In this document: positions 14,019-22,902 of the stretch, one piece after another
Layout: each line of letters starts with the position of its first letter
Numbering within the stretch: the stretch's first letter is position 1
Assembly (NCBI GenBank): GCA_965247775.1
Contig: OZ252031.1
Location: 1,302,001-1,366,000, forward strand
DNA: 64,000 bases
Direction: 5' to 3'
Source of the DNA: G965247775 sp965247775
GTDB taxonomy: Bacteria > Chloroflexota > Dehalococcoidia > Bin125
Notes under the pieces: model-generated
Seen by the model: the letters and a program-made list of their open reading frames with translations, nothing else
What the model was told of the DNA's origin: nothing
Databases searched by the model: none
Made by a program: the position numbers and the translations under genes

Positions 14019-14447
14019 GTGGTGTCCGCCTCTCGTCGGCGCTCCGCCACCATCCCTGCCCCCCGCAACCTCCACCAGCGCGGCCGCATCCGCGTCAGCG
14101 ACGTGGGCCCGCCCCACCCCGTCTCCTGGCAACGCCGCGCTCTCGTCAAGATCGACGGCTTCCCCAAGGACGAAATCGCCCGCGGCGACACCGACCAGTG
14201 GCTCCTCGACCCGGGCCCCCACGTCGTCCGCGTCACCGACTCCTGGGGCCGCTCCCGGGACTGCCCCGTCGATGTCCCCAGCCGCCGCACCGTCGATCTC
14301 CACTGCAGCAACCACCATGCCCGCACCGCCCTCGTCAAACTCCTCCCTCCGCTCTGGCTCGTCGCCCGCTGCTTCCCCGGCCTCACCTGGTGCCTCCGCC
14401 CCGCCAGCGGGCCCGCCCTCCTCGCCGCGCCATCCCCCGACCGCTGA
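14019..14447 (+). CDS. Hypothetical protein with PEGA-like beta domain
   Basis: The 142-residue product has a basic N-terminus, a central beta-rich part (RALVKIDGFPKDEIARGDTD, WLLDPGPHVVRVTDSWGRSR and VDVPSRRTVDLHCSNHH) and a hydrophobic, possibly membrane-associated end (KLLPPLWLVARCFPGLTW). The KIDG...LDPGPHVVRV...VDL pattern resembles PEGA-type carbohydrate or surface domains, but the match is loose. GTG at 14019 or 14022 follows AAGGAAGGA. Confidence 0.45.
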   Translation: MVSASRRRSATIPAPRNLHQRGRIRVSDVGPPHPVSWQRRALVKIDGFPKDEIARGDTDQWLLDPGPHVVRVTDSWGRSRDCPVDVPSRRTVDLHCSNHHARTALVKLLPPLWLVARCFPGLTWCLRPASGPALLAAPSPDR

Positions 14448-14568
14448 CTCGCAGGCATCCTCCCGGCCCTCGCCGCCGACTCGCCTGCCGGCGCCCCAGA
14501 GCCAGCATGGCAGGGGTGCGCCCGCCGCCCGCCGGGGCCACTGCGGCCGCCCCCGCCGTGAAACCGGG

Positions 14569-14589
14569 AGCGCCGACTCGGCGCTCCTT
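14569..14589 (+). terminator. Stem-loop, probable terminator
   Basis: GGAGCGCC, loop GACTC, GGCGCTCC, followed by TTC. It is 120 bases after the preceding plus-strand gene and before the 3' end of the convergent mazG. The remainder of 14448-14742 shows nothing else. Confidence 0.45.
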
Positions 14590-14742
14590 CACTCGAGCCT
14601 GGGCAAGGCAGGATCGCCCGGCTTCGTTGTCAATGTGAACCATCCAGCGATGCGTCTCCTCGGACCGAAGCGTCACCACTCGACCACCCCTGCGCGAGCG
14701 CCCCGCCCCTCGCAGCCTCGGCCCTGCCCAGCGGCGGCCGGC

Positions 14743-15828
14743 TCAGGCCTCCGCCGCCTTCACCCGCTCCCACCGCTCCAGCAACGCCGCCTGGTCCAGC
14801 TCGCCCATCGTCACCCCCTCCGCCGCCAGCACCCCCTCCAGCCCCCGGAACCGCCCCTCGAACTTCCCGCATGCTTCCCGCAGCGCATCCTCTGCCTCCA
14901 CTCCCTGCCGCCGCAGGTAGTCGCATACCACGAACAGCAAGTCCCCCACCTCGCCTGCCCGCTCCGCCTCCGCCGCCGCCGCGATCTCCCCCAGCTCCTC
15001 CGCCAGCTTCGCCAGCACGTCCCCCTCCGACGCCCACGCGAACCCCCGCCGCGACGCCCGGCCGCTCAGTGTCTGCGCCCGCGCCAGCGCCGGCAGCGCC
15101 GCCGGCACTCCATCCACCGCCGACTCCCCCTGCGACGATCCGCTCGCGCGCTCCTCTGCCTTGATCTCCTCCCAGTTCGCCTCCACCTCCTCCGATGTCT
15201 CCGCCTGCACCTCTCCGAAGACGTGCGGATGCCGCCGCACCAGCTTCGCCCGGATCCCCTCCGCCACCTCGCCCAGCGTGAAGGCCCCCCCCTGCTCCGC
15301 CACCCGCGCCTGCAGCACGATCTGCATCAGCAGGTCCCCCAGCTCTTCCCGCAGCCTCTGCGCTCCCCCGGCCCCCTCCAGCCCGTCCAGCGCCGCCAGC
15401 ACCTCGTACGTCTCCTCCAGCAGGTGCCGCCGCAACGACCGATGATCCTGCGCCAGGTCCCACGGACACCCCGACTCCGGATCCCGCAGCCGCGCGATCA
15501 CGCCCACCAGCCCCCGGAGGTCCTCCCGCACGGCCTCCGCCGCCAGCGCCGGAAAGGCCCACGCCACCGCCGCCTCCCCTTCCCCGGGCAGCGCCTCCAC
15601 CGCCAACGCTGGCCCCGTCCGTACTGCCCCGTCCCGCGCGACCAACGGCGTCACCGCCGTCTCCGGCGGGTACCTGCGCAGCACCCGTGCCGGCGGCGGA
15701 CCCAGCACCAGCAGCGGCTGCGACGCGTCCACTGCCGCCGCGCCCCGCGGCCCCAGCACCTGGAACCCGTGCGCCAACTCGAAGCCCGCGGCGCCGGCCA
15801 GCGCATCCAGCGACGGCAGATCCGGCAT
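14743..15828 (-). CDS. mazG: Nucleoside triphosphate pyrophosphohydrolase MazG
   Basis: The 361-residue protein hydrolyses NTPs to NMPs and pyrophosphate (house-cleaning). Residues about 105-220 hold the first MazG domain (VIARLRDPESGCPWDLAQDH, RRHLLEETYEVLAALDGLEG and REELGDLLMQIVLQARVAEQ) with the metal-binding EExxE..ExxD pattern. A second, shorter MazG domain follows (KLAEELGEIAAAAEAERAGE then VGDLLFVVCDYLRRQGVEAE). The N-terminal 100 residues resemble a tetrapyrrole-methylase-like remnant, as found in longer MazG/YabN proteins. ATG 15828 is chosen because GAGGTG precedes it. Confidence 0.9.
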   Translation of the reverse strand: MPDLPSLDALAGAAGFELAHGFQVLGPRGAAAVDASQPLLVLGPPPARVLRRYPPETAVTPLVARDGAVRTGPALAVEALPGEGEAAVAWAFPALAAEAVREDLRGLVGVIARLRDPESGCPWDLAQDHRSLRRHLLEETYEVLAALDGLEGAGGAQRLREELGDLLMQIVLQARVAEQGGAFTLGEVAEGIRAKLVRRHPHVFGEVQAETSEEVEANWEEIKAEERASGSSQGESAVDGVPAALPALARAQTLSGRASRRGFAWASEGDVLAKLAEELGEIAAAAEAERAGEVGDLLFVVCDYLRRQGVEAEDALREACGKFEGRFRGLEGVLAAEGVTMGELDQAALLERWERVKAAEA

Positions 15829-15917
15829 CAGCGCACCTCGCTCCCGGGATAGACTGCAACCGACGGGGAGCCACACCCTGCTCGCAGCGACGGGCGCGGC
15901 GGACGGAGACTAGCGCA

Positions 15918-16784
15918 GTGGCTCCGCCCCCCACCCCCCTCCCCGTACTGCCTGCCCGGCCCCGCCTGCGCCCCGTGCGCCGAGAGTCCTTAGCGCGGCC
16001 GCCGCTCCTGCCCTCCGCGGCCCGCCCCTGGGCCTGGCGCTTCGCCCTCCTCTGCTTCGCTCTCGCCCTGCTCACTCTGCCCATCGCCTGGACCGTGCGC
16101 TTCAGTGCCCAGTCCGGCTGGTGGTGGGAACGCGGCTTCGACACGTACAACGTCGAGCGCCGCACAGCCCTCGATCGCGCCGAACTCGACCGCGCCGGCG
16201 CGGACCTCCGCGCGTACTTCCTCTCCGACGCCCAGCGCGCCAACATCGTCGTGACCAACCGCAACGGTGACACCGAGCCCCTCTTCAGCGAGCGCGAAAC
16301 GGCTCACCTCGTCGACGTCAAACGCCTCCTCGAGCGCACCTACGACGCCGGCTGGGCGGCCATCGGCGTCATCGTCGCCTTCCTCGCGGGCGTCTGGTAC
16401 TGGCGACGGGGCCGCCTCGCCCGCTCGCTCGCCCGCGCCGGGCGCTTGGCCGGCGCCGGCGTCGTGCTCGGGACCGCCGCCCTCGCGGTCGTCGCCGCCA
16501 CCGGCTTCGACGAGGCCTTCCGCCAGTTCCACCTGCTCTTTTTCACCAACGATCTCTGGCAGCTCAGCAGCAGTGATCGCCTCATCCAGATGTTCCCCCA
16601 GGGCTTCTTCTTCGAGACCACCATGCTCATCGGTGGCGCGACGATCGCCCTTACCGGCGTCGTCGGACTGGCCGGCTGGGCCTGGATCCGCCGCCACCCA
16701 GACCGGCCTCCCGCCCCGGACGACGACCCGCTCGCCCTCCCCGGTGTCACCACGCCCCGCGGCATCGACATGGACTCCAGCTAG
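15918..16784 (+). CDS. TIGR01906/DUF1461 integral membrane protein
   Basis: The 288-residue membrane protein has a helix near residues 42-60, a long extracytoplasmic loop with RANIVVTNRNGDTEPLFSER, and helices near 138-155, 175-195 and 225-250. The signature FDEAFRQFHLLFFTNDLWQL followed by LIQMFPQGFFFETTMLIG is characteristic of DUF1461 (TIGR01906) proteins, common in Firmicutes, Actinobacteria and Chloroflexota. The function is unknown. GTG 15918 follows GGAG. It is transcribed divergently from mazG with a 90-base gap. Confidence 0.85.
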   Translation: MAPPPTPLPVLPARPRLRPVRRESLARPPLLPSAARPWAWRFALLCFALALLTLPIAWTVRFSAQSGWWWERGFDTYNVERRTALDRAELDRAGADLRAYFLSDAQRANIVVTNRNGDTEPLFSERETAHLVDVKRLLERTYDAGWAAIGVIVAFLAGVWYWRRGRLARSLARAGRLAGAGVVLGTAALAVVAATGFDEAFRQFHLLFFTNDLWQLSSSDRLIQMFPQGFFFETTMLIGGATIALTGVVGLAGWAWIRRHPDRPPAPDDDPLALPGVTTPRGIDMDSS

Positions 16785-16805
16785 CCGTCCGCGCCCCGGC
16801 GGCCC

Positions 16806-17042
16806 CTAGTTCAGCGAGCCGCAGCCGCAGGAGCCCCGACCGCAGGCGCACCCGGCGGCGCTGGGCGCAGGCCCTTCCCCAGCCCCCTCACCCACGGTGC
16901 GAAGCACCGCCGCGGCAGTGATCAGCTTCATCGCCCGGTGCCCCTCCGCACACCGGCTCGACTCCTCCGCCGCCGCCGCCAGCGGCCGCCGCTGCATAAA
17001 CGTCTCATTGCAGGTACGGCAGTAGTACTCGTACATCGGCAT
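16806..17042 (-). CDS. FmdB-family zinc-ribbon protein
   Basis: The 78-residue protein begins MPMYEYYCRTCNETFMQRRP, the FmdB start pattern, with one CxxC (CRTC) and a second Cys in ESSRCAEGH. The usual second CxxC knuckle is replaced by C-x-E-G-H. The end is Cys/Gly-rich (AAGCACGRGSCGCGSLN), as in FmdB proteins from Chloroflexota and Actinobacteria. The family is tied to putative regulation of formamidase or amide metabolism, but the real role is unknown. ATG 17042 rather than 17036 is preferred because family members start MP-x-Y-E-Y. Confidence 0.8.
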   Translation of the reverse strand: MPMYEYYCRTCNETFMQRRPLAAAAEESSRCAEGHRAMKLITAAAVLRTVGEGAGEGPAPSAAGCACGRGSCGCGSLN

Positions 17043-17150
17043 CGGCAACCAACCTTCACACGCCCAGCCCGGGCGCTGCCGAATCAAGCCTATGGCATCG
17101 TGGCCGGTCGCGCCCGGGGACCTCCTGGCGCGCCCCATCCCCACCCGCGT

Positions 17151-19052
17151 CTACTCCAGGTAGTCCCGCAGCCGCTTCGACCGCGAGGGATGCCGTAGCT
17201 TGCGCAGCGCCTTCGCCTCGATCTGCCGGATCCGCTCCCGCGTCACGCCGAACTCCCGCCCCACCTCCTCCAGCGTCCGGCTGCGGCCGTCCTCCAGCCC
17301 GAAGCGCAGCTGCAGCACCCGCCGCTCTCGCAGCGTCAGCGACGACAGCACGTCCTCCACCGTCTCCTTGAGCAGCTGCTGGCTGGCCGCGTCGGCCGGC
17401 GCCAGGGTGTTGTTGTCCTCCACGAAATCGCCCAGGTGCGAGTCCTCCTCCTCCCCGATCGGCGTCTCCAACGACACCGGCTCCTGGCTCACCTTGATGA
17501 TCTCCCGCACCCGCTCCGCCGGCAGGTCCATCCCCCGCCCGATCTCCTCCGATGTCGGCTCGCGCCCGTACTCCTGCACCAGCCGCCGCGACACCCGCAC
17601 CAGCTTGTTGATCGTCTCCACCATATGCACTGGGATCCGGATCGTGCGGGCCTGGTCCGCGATCGCCCGCGTGATCGCCTGCCGGATCCACCACGTCGCG
17701 TAGGTCGAAAATTTGTACCCCTTGCGGTAGTCGAACTTCTCCACCGCCCGGATCAGCCCAATGTTCCCCTCCTGGATCAGGTCCAGCAGCGACATCCCCC
17801 GCCCGATGTACTTCTTCGCTACCGAAACCACCAGCCGCAGGTTGGCCTCCGTCAGCCGCTTCTCCGCCCGGTACGCGTCGTCCTTGAGCCGGTCAAAATG
17901 GCGCTCGTAGCGGCGCTCCAACGCCTCGAGCTTCGTCGCCGTGTTGCGCCCCTGCGGGTCCAGCTTCTCCCAACCGCCCACCGCCTTCGCCGACCGCTCC
18001 AGCAGATCCGCCGTCAGGATGTGGCTCACCACCGACAGCCGCACCAGCAGCTCTTCCGCATCGCCCTCACTCACCCGCAGCCGCTTCTCGATCCGGCTCC
18101 GCAGTTCCTCATCCATCTCCCCGTCGACCCGCGCGCGGAACGTCTCGTCGGCGATCAGATCGATCGCCGAGCGACTCGACAGCTTCAGCGTCTTCGCGAT
18201 CACGTCCATCGTCGGCTCAAGGTCCAAAAGCTGCTCCAGGAGCAGCAGGAACGTGTCCAGCGCGGTCGGCTCGCGGTGCTCGATCTCCGCGAACTCCTCC
18301 TCGATGTCGTGGATCCAGTTCCCCTCCTCCATCTGCCGCGCGAGGAACTTCTCATCAGCCGCCGACAGAAGGAAGACACGCCCGATCTCGCGCAGGTACA
18401 TGCGCACCGGGTCGTCAATGCCCTCCCCCTCCTCGCCGATCCGCACCGGACGCCGCCGTGAACCCAGGGCGCCCTCCTCCTTGGCAGCCTTGCTGTCGGG
18501 GTCCAGCAGATCGAAGGCGGCGATCCCCCGCCGCGTCTGCTCCTCCTCGATCCGCTTCGCCACGTTGCGCCGCGCCGCCGCTTTCTGTGGCGTCGGCGCG
18601 GCTTTCGTGGACTTCTTCGTCGTCGTTTTCGGGCGCTCCGCCAGGTTGATCGAGCGCTTCCCCGCCGGCATTGAGAACTCATCCACCGGCGCCGTGAGCG
18701 CCCGCACCTTCCGCTCCGCCGCGCTGCCCGCCGCCGGCTTCGCCTTGCGCTGCATCGGCGCTTCGGCCGTCATCCGGCGCGTCATCGGAGATCGCCGCCC
18801 CGAGCGACGCGGCGACTTCCCCGCCCCGTTCCCGGCCACGCCATCCCCTTGGCCGCTCTTCCGGCTCTTGGCCGTACCGGCCTTCGTCGCCCCATTCCAC
18901 GCGCCCGCCCCGCCGGCTGCTGCCCGCTTCTTCGCGGGGGCCGCCTTCTTCACGGGCTTCTTCGCGCTCGCCGTTGCGCCGGAGGCCGTCGGCTTCGCCC
19001 TCGCCCGTTTCTTCTTGGTCGGGGGCTTCTTCACGGGTGAAGTGGCGCTCAT
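17151..19052 (-). CDS. rpoD: RNA polymerase primary sigma factor RpoD (sigma-70)
   Basis: The 633-residue primary sigma factor has region 1.2 (DDPVRMYLREIGRVFLLSAA), a non-conserved acidic insert of about 180 residues, then regions 2.1-2.4 (LRLVVSVAKKYIGRGMSLLD, LIQEGNIGLIRAVEKFDYRK and YATWWIRQAITRAIADQART). Region 3 (IRIPVHMVETINKLVRVSRR) follows, and region 4.2 has GVTRERIRQIEAKALRKLRH. The first 200 residues are a Lys/Ala/Pro-rich basic extension in place of an acidic region 1.1. Its ATG overlaps the stop of dnaG by four bases, so primase and sigma factor are co-translated, a variant of the classic dnaG-rpoD operon. Confidence 0.95.
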   Translation of the reverse strand: MSATSPVKKPPTKKKRARAKPTASGATASAKKPVKKAAPAKKRAAAGGAGAWNGATKAGTAKSRKSGQGDGVAGNGAGKSPRRSGRRSPMTRRMTAEAPMQRKAKPAAGSAAERKVRALTAPVDEFSMPAGKRSINLAERPKTTTKKSTKAAPTPQKAAARRNVAKRIEEEQTRRGIAAFDLLDPDSKAAKEEGALGSRRRPVRIGEEGEGIDDPVRMYLREIGRVFLLSAADEKFLARQMEEGNWIHDIEEEFAEIEHREPTALDTFLLLLEQLLDLEPTMDVIAKTLKLSSRSAIDLIADETFRARVDGEMDEELRSRIEKRLRVSEGDAEELLVRLSVVSHILTADLLERSAKAVGGWEKLDPQGRNTATKLEALERRYERHFDRLKDDAYRAEKRLTEANLRLVVSVAKKYIGRGMSLLDLIQEGNIGLIRAVEKFDYRKGYKFSTYATWWIRQAITRAIADQARTIRIPVHMVETINKLVRVSRRLVQEYGREPTSEEIGRGMDLPAERVREIIKVSQEPVSLETPIGEEEDSHLGDFVEDNNTLAPADAASQQLLKETVEDVLSSLTLRERRVLQLRFGLEDGRSRTLEEVGREFGVTRERIRQIEAKALRKLRHPSRSKRLRDYLE

Positions 19053-21013
19053 CGTGCGGTCTCCTTCTCACCGGGAACGGCCTCGGCCGCCGCCGGCTCC
19101 GTCGCAGCGGCGTCGGCGCGTCGGGCGTGCAACGCCTGCCCCTGCGCTCGGCTTTTCAAAACGTGCGCGGCCGGCGCGTCGCGATCCGTCGCCGGATCGA
19201 TCCCGGCCTCGTCCATGTCGTAGGCGGCCTCATGCAGCGTCAGCGCCCCCAGCGACCGCTGCTGCTCGGCTACCAGCTGCGCCTGCAGGCGGGCGGCCTC
19301 GTACAGCCGCCGCTCCCGCAGCCGCGACACGGCCTGACGGGCAGCGGCCAGCGCCTCCGCCGGAGGATAGGGCGGCAACGTCGCCTGCGCGCTCGCCCGC
19401 AGTTCGGCCGCCACCTCCGCCAAGTGGTCGGGCAGCGGCGGCGCGCCGCCCCCGCCCTCGGCCCCCGACCCGGTGTCGTGCGCGGACGTACAGAGGAACG
19501 CCAGCAACTCCCGGCTGGGGGCGTCCCTGATCAGGTCCGCCACCTCCGGCCCGATCTCCGCTGCGACTTCCGGCCGCAGCAGCAGCAGCCTCAGCAAGTA
19601 GTCGCCTTGCGGGTCCCGCCCCACCGCGCGCGCGGGGGCGCCGTCGCGGCTCGCCTCCCGCCGCAGGTGTGGCGGCGCCACCTCCGCCCGCGCCGATCGC
19701 AGCGGCAGCGCCGACGCCTCCAGCCGGCACAGCTGCGCCAGCCGCTCCCGGTACTCCGCCCGCACCACCGGCTGCCCGATCGCCGACACCAGCGGCAGCA
19801 GTTCATCCATCAGTGCCGCCCGCTCCCGCGGCTGGTCCAGATCGCGCGCAGCCGCGGCCTGCTGAAAGCGATACTCCAAATAGCCGCGGGCTCCCTGGAC
19901 CAGGGTCGTCCAGCGCTCCGGATCCAGCCGGATCAGATCGTCCGGATCCCGTCCCGGCGGCAGCTCGATGATCCGGATGTCCGCCGCCAGGCTGTCCTGC
20001 ATCCGCACGATCCCCCGCGCATCGACCACCGGCACCGGCTCGGTCCCCACCGCCTGCCGCGTCGTGTCGATGCCCCGCACCGTCGCCGCCACGCCGGCGG
20101 CGTCCGCGTCCAAGGCCAGCAAGATCTGCCGCGTCAGCGGCTTGATCAGCGCCACTTGCCGCTCGGTCAGCGCTGTCCCCATGGAAGCCACGACGTGCCG
20201 CTGCTCGTGCTGATGCGCCGCGATCACGTCCATATACCCTTCGACCACGATCACCCGGTCCGCGTTACGAATCGCCTCCTGCGCCTGATCCAGCCCGTAA
20301 AGCAGCCCACTCTTGTCGAACAGCTCGGTTTGCGGCGTATTCAGGTATTTGACGTCGCCCCCCTCCAGCGCCCGCGCCCCAAACCCCACGCACCGCGCCC
20401 GGGCGTCCCGGATCGGAAACACCAGCCGGCCCCGGAACCGATCGCGCGCCCTTCCCTCCCCCTCCACGCTGAGACCGGCGGCGGCCATCTCCTCCCCGCT
20501 GAAGCCGCGTGCGCTCAGGTAGCCCCGCAGCGCCTCCGCGCCCGCCGGCGCGAACCCCAGCCCGAACGCTGCCGCCGTCTCCTCCGCCACGCCCCGGCGC
20601 TCCACGTACGCGCGCGCCTCGTCCGCCTCCGCCTCCTCCCGCAGCGTGCGGCGGTAAAAGATCGCGGCCGCCTCGTTCGCACTGCGCAACCGCTGAATCC
20701 GCTTCTCCCGCTCCTCCGCGTGCGCATCCAGCGGTGTCAACCGTACCCCCGCCCGCTCCGCCAGCGTCCCCAGCGCCTCGCGGAACTCCACCCCCTGCCC
20801 CCGCATCACCCAGCTGAAAATGTCCCCTCCCTCGCTGCACGCCCCGAAGCAGCGCCACGTGCCCCGCGCCGGATCGACCACGAAAGACGGGGTCTTCTCC
20901 GTGTGGAACGGACAGAGCGCCTTGAAGCTGCGGCCCGCCCGGCGCAACTGCACCGACTCGCTCACCAGGTCAACGATGTCCACCCGCGCCTTGATCTCAT
21001 CGACGACGGTCAT
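19049..21013 (-). CDS. dnaG: DNA primase DnaG
   Basis: The 654-residue primase makes RNA primers at the replication fork. The N-terminal zinc ribbon (CPFHTEKTPSFVVDP then WRCFGACSEGGDIFSW) has C-x2-H and C-x3-C. A catalytic core follows (residues about 120-240), then the TOPRIM domain with VIVVEGYMDVIAAHQ and ILLALDADAAG. The C-terminal 200 residues, expected to bind DnaB, are weakly conserved and Ala-rich. It is first gene of the dnaG-rpoD unit. ATG 21013 is preceded by GGGGGAGACGGAG, and a palindromic operator lies 40 bases upstream. Confidence 0.95.
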   Translation of the reverse strand: MTVVDEIKARVDIVDLVSESVQLRRAGRSFKALCPFHTEKTPSFVVDPARGTWRCFGACSEGGDIFSWVMRGQGVEFREALGTLAERAGVRLTPLDAHAEEREKRIQRLRSANEAAAIFYRRTLREEAEADEARAYVERRGVAEETAAAFGLGFAPAGAEALRGYLSARGFSGEEMAAAGLSVEGEGRARDRFRGRLVFPIRDARARCVGFGARALEGGDVKYLNTPQTELFDKSGLLYGLDQAQEAIRNADRVIVVEGYMDVIAAHQHEQRHVVASMGTALTERQVALIKPLTRQILLALDADAAGVAATVRGIDTTRQAVGTEPVPVVDARGIVRMQDSLAADIRIIELPPGRDPDDLIRLDPERWTTLVQGARGYLEYRFQQAAAARDLDQPRERAALMDELLPLVSAIGQPVVRAEYRERLAQLCRLEASALPLRSARAEVAPPHLRREASRDGAPARAVGRDPQGDYLLRLLLLRPEVAAEIGPEVADLIRDAPSRELLAFLCTSAHDTGSGAEGGGGAPPLPDHLAEVAAELRASAQATLPPYPPAEALAAARQAVSRLRERRLYEAARLQAQLVAEQQRSLGALTLHEAAYDMDEAGIDPATDRDAPAAHVLKSRAQGQALHARRADAAATEPAAAEAVPGEKETAR

Positions 21014-21053
21014 CGCCGCTCCGTCTCCCCCGGCGCTCGATCAGTTTCCCTCC

Positions 21054-21083
21054 AGTGTAGCTGTCAAATCACCCATTTGACAG
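21054..21083 (-). promoter_or_regulatory. dnaG-rpoD promoter with palindromic operator
   Basis: CTGTCAAAT, CACCC, ATTTGACAG at 21061-21083 is a perfect 9-bp-arm palindrome. On the minus strand TACACT (21059-21054) is the likely -10 box; the palindrome fills the spacer and -35 position, where the hexamer TGTCAA is poor. A dimeric repressor or activator could bind here. I cannot assign the regulator. Confidence 0.5.
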
Positions 21084-21096
21084 CCCGCCCTCCCGC

Positions 21097-22839
21097 TCAG
21101 GGGCTGACGCTGATCGTGATCGTGTTGTTCCCGTCGTCGCTCTCCGCCACGCCGTTGCTCGGATCCACGATCGCACTGAGGTTCCTCACCCCCCCCTCGA
21201 TCGCCACGCTGCCGAAGAGGTCCAGCGTCCCCTGCGGTGCCAGCGGCCCCGGACCGTCGAAGCCGAGTTCCTCGATCACCACCCCATCCAGCACGATCAG
21301 CACCAAGATCGGGGGCGCCGCCGGCCCGTCCCCCACATTGCTGATCCGCACCGCCGCCGTGCCATCGGTGCGCACTTGCAGGTTCTGCGGGATCAGATCC
21401 GGCCGCGTCGGCGGAGCGAACGTAGCGGCCAGTGTGTTGTTGCTCTCGTCCGTCTCCACGACGGCATCGTTGCTGTCCACCACGACCGTGATCGGCAGCG
21501 CCTCCGTGATCTCGATCGGCAGCTCCACACTCGTGCTGCGCCCGGGCAGCAGACTCAGCACCACGCTCGCCTCATCGATCACGAATCCGTCCGCCGTGCG
21601 GATCACGCTGATCAGCACCGGCGCGTTCGCCAGCGGCGCCCCCCCCAGGTTCGCGATCGTCACCACCACCGCCTGATCCACGCCCACCTCCACCGCCGTC
21701 GGCGACAGATCCACCCCCACCCCCTCGTCCCCCTCCGCCTCCTCGCCCTCGCCGATGGTCACCGTCACCCGGTCGTCGAAGCGGCGGTTGCTGTCGGAGA
21801 TCGCCACCACTTCCAGGTCGTACGTTCCTTCCTGTGGTGGCTCCCACGGGATCGTCAGGCTGTACGCGCCGTCGGCCAGCGCCTGCAGTCCCTCCACATT
21901 GGCCGCCGGCACCGTGTCCACGAACAGCGTCATCCCCACCAGCGCCCCCGTGTCATCGGCGAACACCGCCACGTCGATCGTGAGGTCTTCGCTGAAGGCG
22001 AATGTCTCCCCCTCGCTGGGGCTCTGGATCGCCACGAAGCCGTTCGCCCCCGCCTCGCTCGACGGAGCCGCGGCGGCGGCCTCGTCCGCAGGTCCGGCAG
22101 CGGCGGCCTCCGTCTGTGCCGCCTCGGCTGCGCTGATCACGTCCAGCACCAGCTCGGCGCTGGCCTCCTCTCCGCCGGCCGTGCTCGCGAACACCCGCAG
22201 CACGACCGTCCCCGGCAGATCCGGCGTCCATTCCAGGATCCCTTCGAAGACCCCGGGCTCCGATGCATCCGCCACCGACTGCGCCACCGTGCCGCCGTCA
22301 ACCTCCAAGCGGAACCCCACCACCACGTCCTCGCTGCGGGCCCTCGCCAGCAGCCGCGTCGGCCGATCCACCGTCGCCGCACCTCCCGCCGAGAGCCGGG
22401 AGACGTCCACCCGCAGCCCCGACCCCAGACGCTCGGGGTTGTCGGTCACCTCCACACCGAACTCGTGCGTGCTCTCCTCCCCGCTCAGCCCCTGCGCCAC
22501 CACGCTGATCGTCACGAAGCCCAGGCGCGTCGGCTGCCACGGAAACGAGGTGCTGTACGTGCCCTGCGCCGGGTCGTTGACCGGCTGCGCATCCGAACCG
22601 ATCGGCGTGCCGTCCACACTCAGTGAGATCCCGACAATTGGCTCGTTGTCTCCCACCGTCACCCGCACCTCGATCGGCTCGTTCAGCAGCACCAGGTCGC
22701 CCTCGCGCAGCGAGGCGACGATGTCCGCCGAGTTCTGGGCCTTCCCATCGTCCGTGAGAACGATGATCACCACCACCGCAATCAGCGCGATGGCCCCCAG
22801 AAACCCCGCGACGAGCAGGGATCCCACACGGCTCGTCAT
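21097..22839 (-). CDS. Membrane-anchored CARDB-domain surface protein
   Basis: The 580-residue protein has an N-terminal membrane helix (LLVAGFLGAIALIAVVVIIV) acting as anchor or signal, then three Ig-like beta domains of about 100-110 residues each (PIEVRVTVGDNEPIVGISLS; TVDRPTRLLARARSEDVVVG; EGETFAFSEDLTIDVAVFAD). Ala/Glu-rich linkers separate them. The last 200 residues hold two CARDB-like domains, with ADGFVIDEASVVLSLLPGRS and the repeated ending DSNDAVVETDESNNT / DPSNGVAESDDGNNT. CARDB modules are extracellular adhesion or scaffold domains. The protein is very acidic, as expected for a surface protein. The ligand is unknown. Confidence 0.8.
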   Translation of the reverse strand: MTSRVGSLLVAGFLGAIALIAVVVIIVLTDDGKAQNSADIVASLREGDLVLLNEPIEVRVTVGDNEPIVGISLSVDGTPIGSDAQPVNDPAQGTYSTSFPWQPTRLGFVTISVVAQGLSGEESTHEFGVEVTDNPERLGSGLRVDVSRLSAGGAATVDRPTRLLARARSEDVVVGFRLEVDGGTVAQSVADASEPGVFEGILEWTPDLPGTVVLRVFASTAGGEEASAELVLDVISAAEAAQTEAAAAGPADEAAAAAPSSEAGANGFVAIQSPSEGETFAFSEDLTIDVAVFADDTGALVGMTLFVDTVPAANVEGLQALADGAYSLTIPWEPPQEGTYDLEVVAISDSNRRFDDRVTVTIGEGEEAEGDEGVGVDLSPTAVEVGVDQAVVVTIANLGGAPLANAPVLISVIRTADGFVIDEASVVLSLLPGRSTSVELPIEITEALPITVVVDSNDAVVETDESNNTLAATFAPPTRPDLIPQNLQVRTDGTAAVRISNVGDGPAAPPILVLIVLDGVVIEELGFDGPGPLAPQGTLDLFGSVAIEGGVRNLSAIVDPSNGVAESDDGNNTITISVSP

Positions 22840-22902
22840 GCGATCCGCGGCGCGGTCTGGCCCGGCATTGCGCTCCCTCGGGTGAACTCGCCCCCGGCCA
22901 GC

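Noticed and set aside
13837..15852. 671-residue plus-strand frame
   Set aside because: It is antisense to mazG and out of frame with the 14019 gene; there is no domain.
20820..21013. Minus-strand sequences in 19-21 kb as separate small genes
   Set aside because: All are shadows of dnaG; the DnaG frame is continuous with every expected motif.
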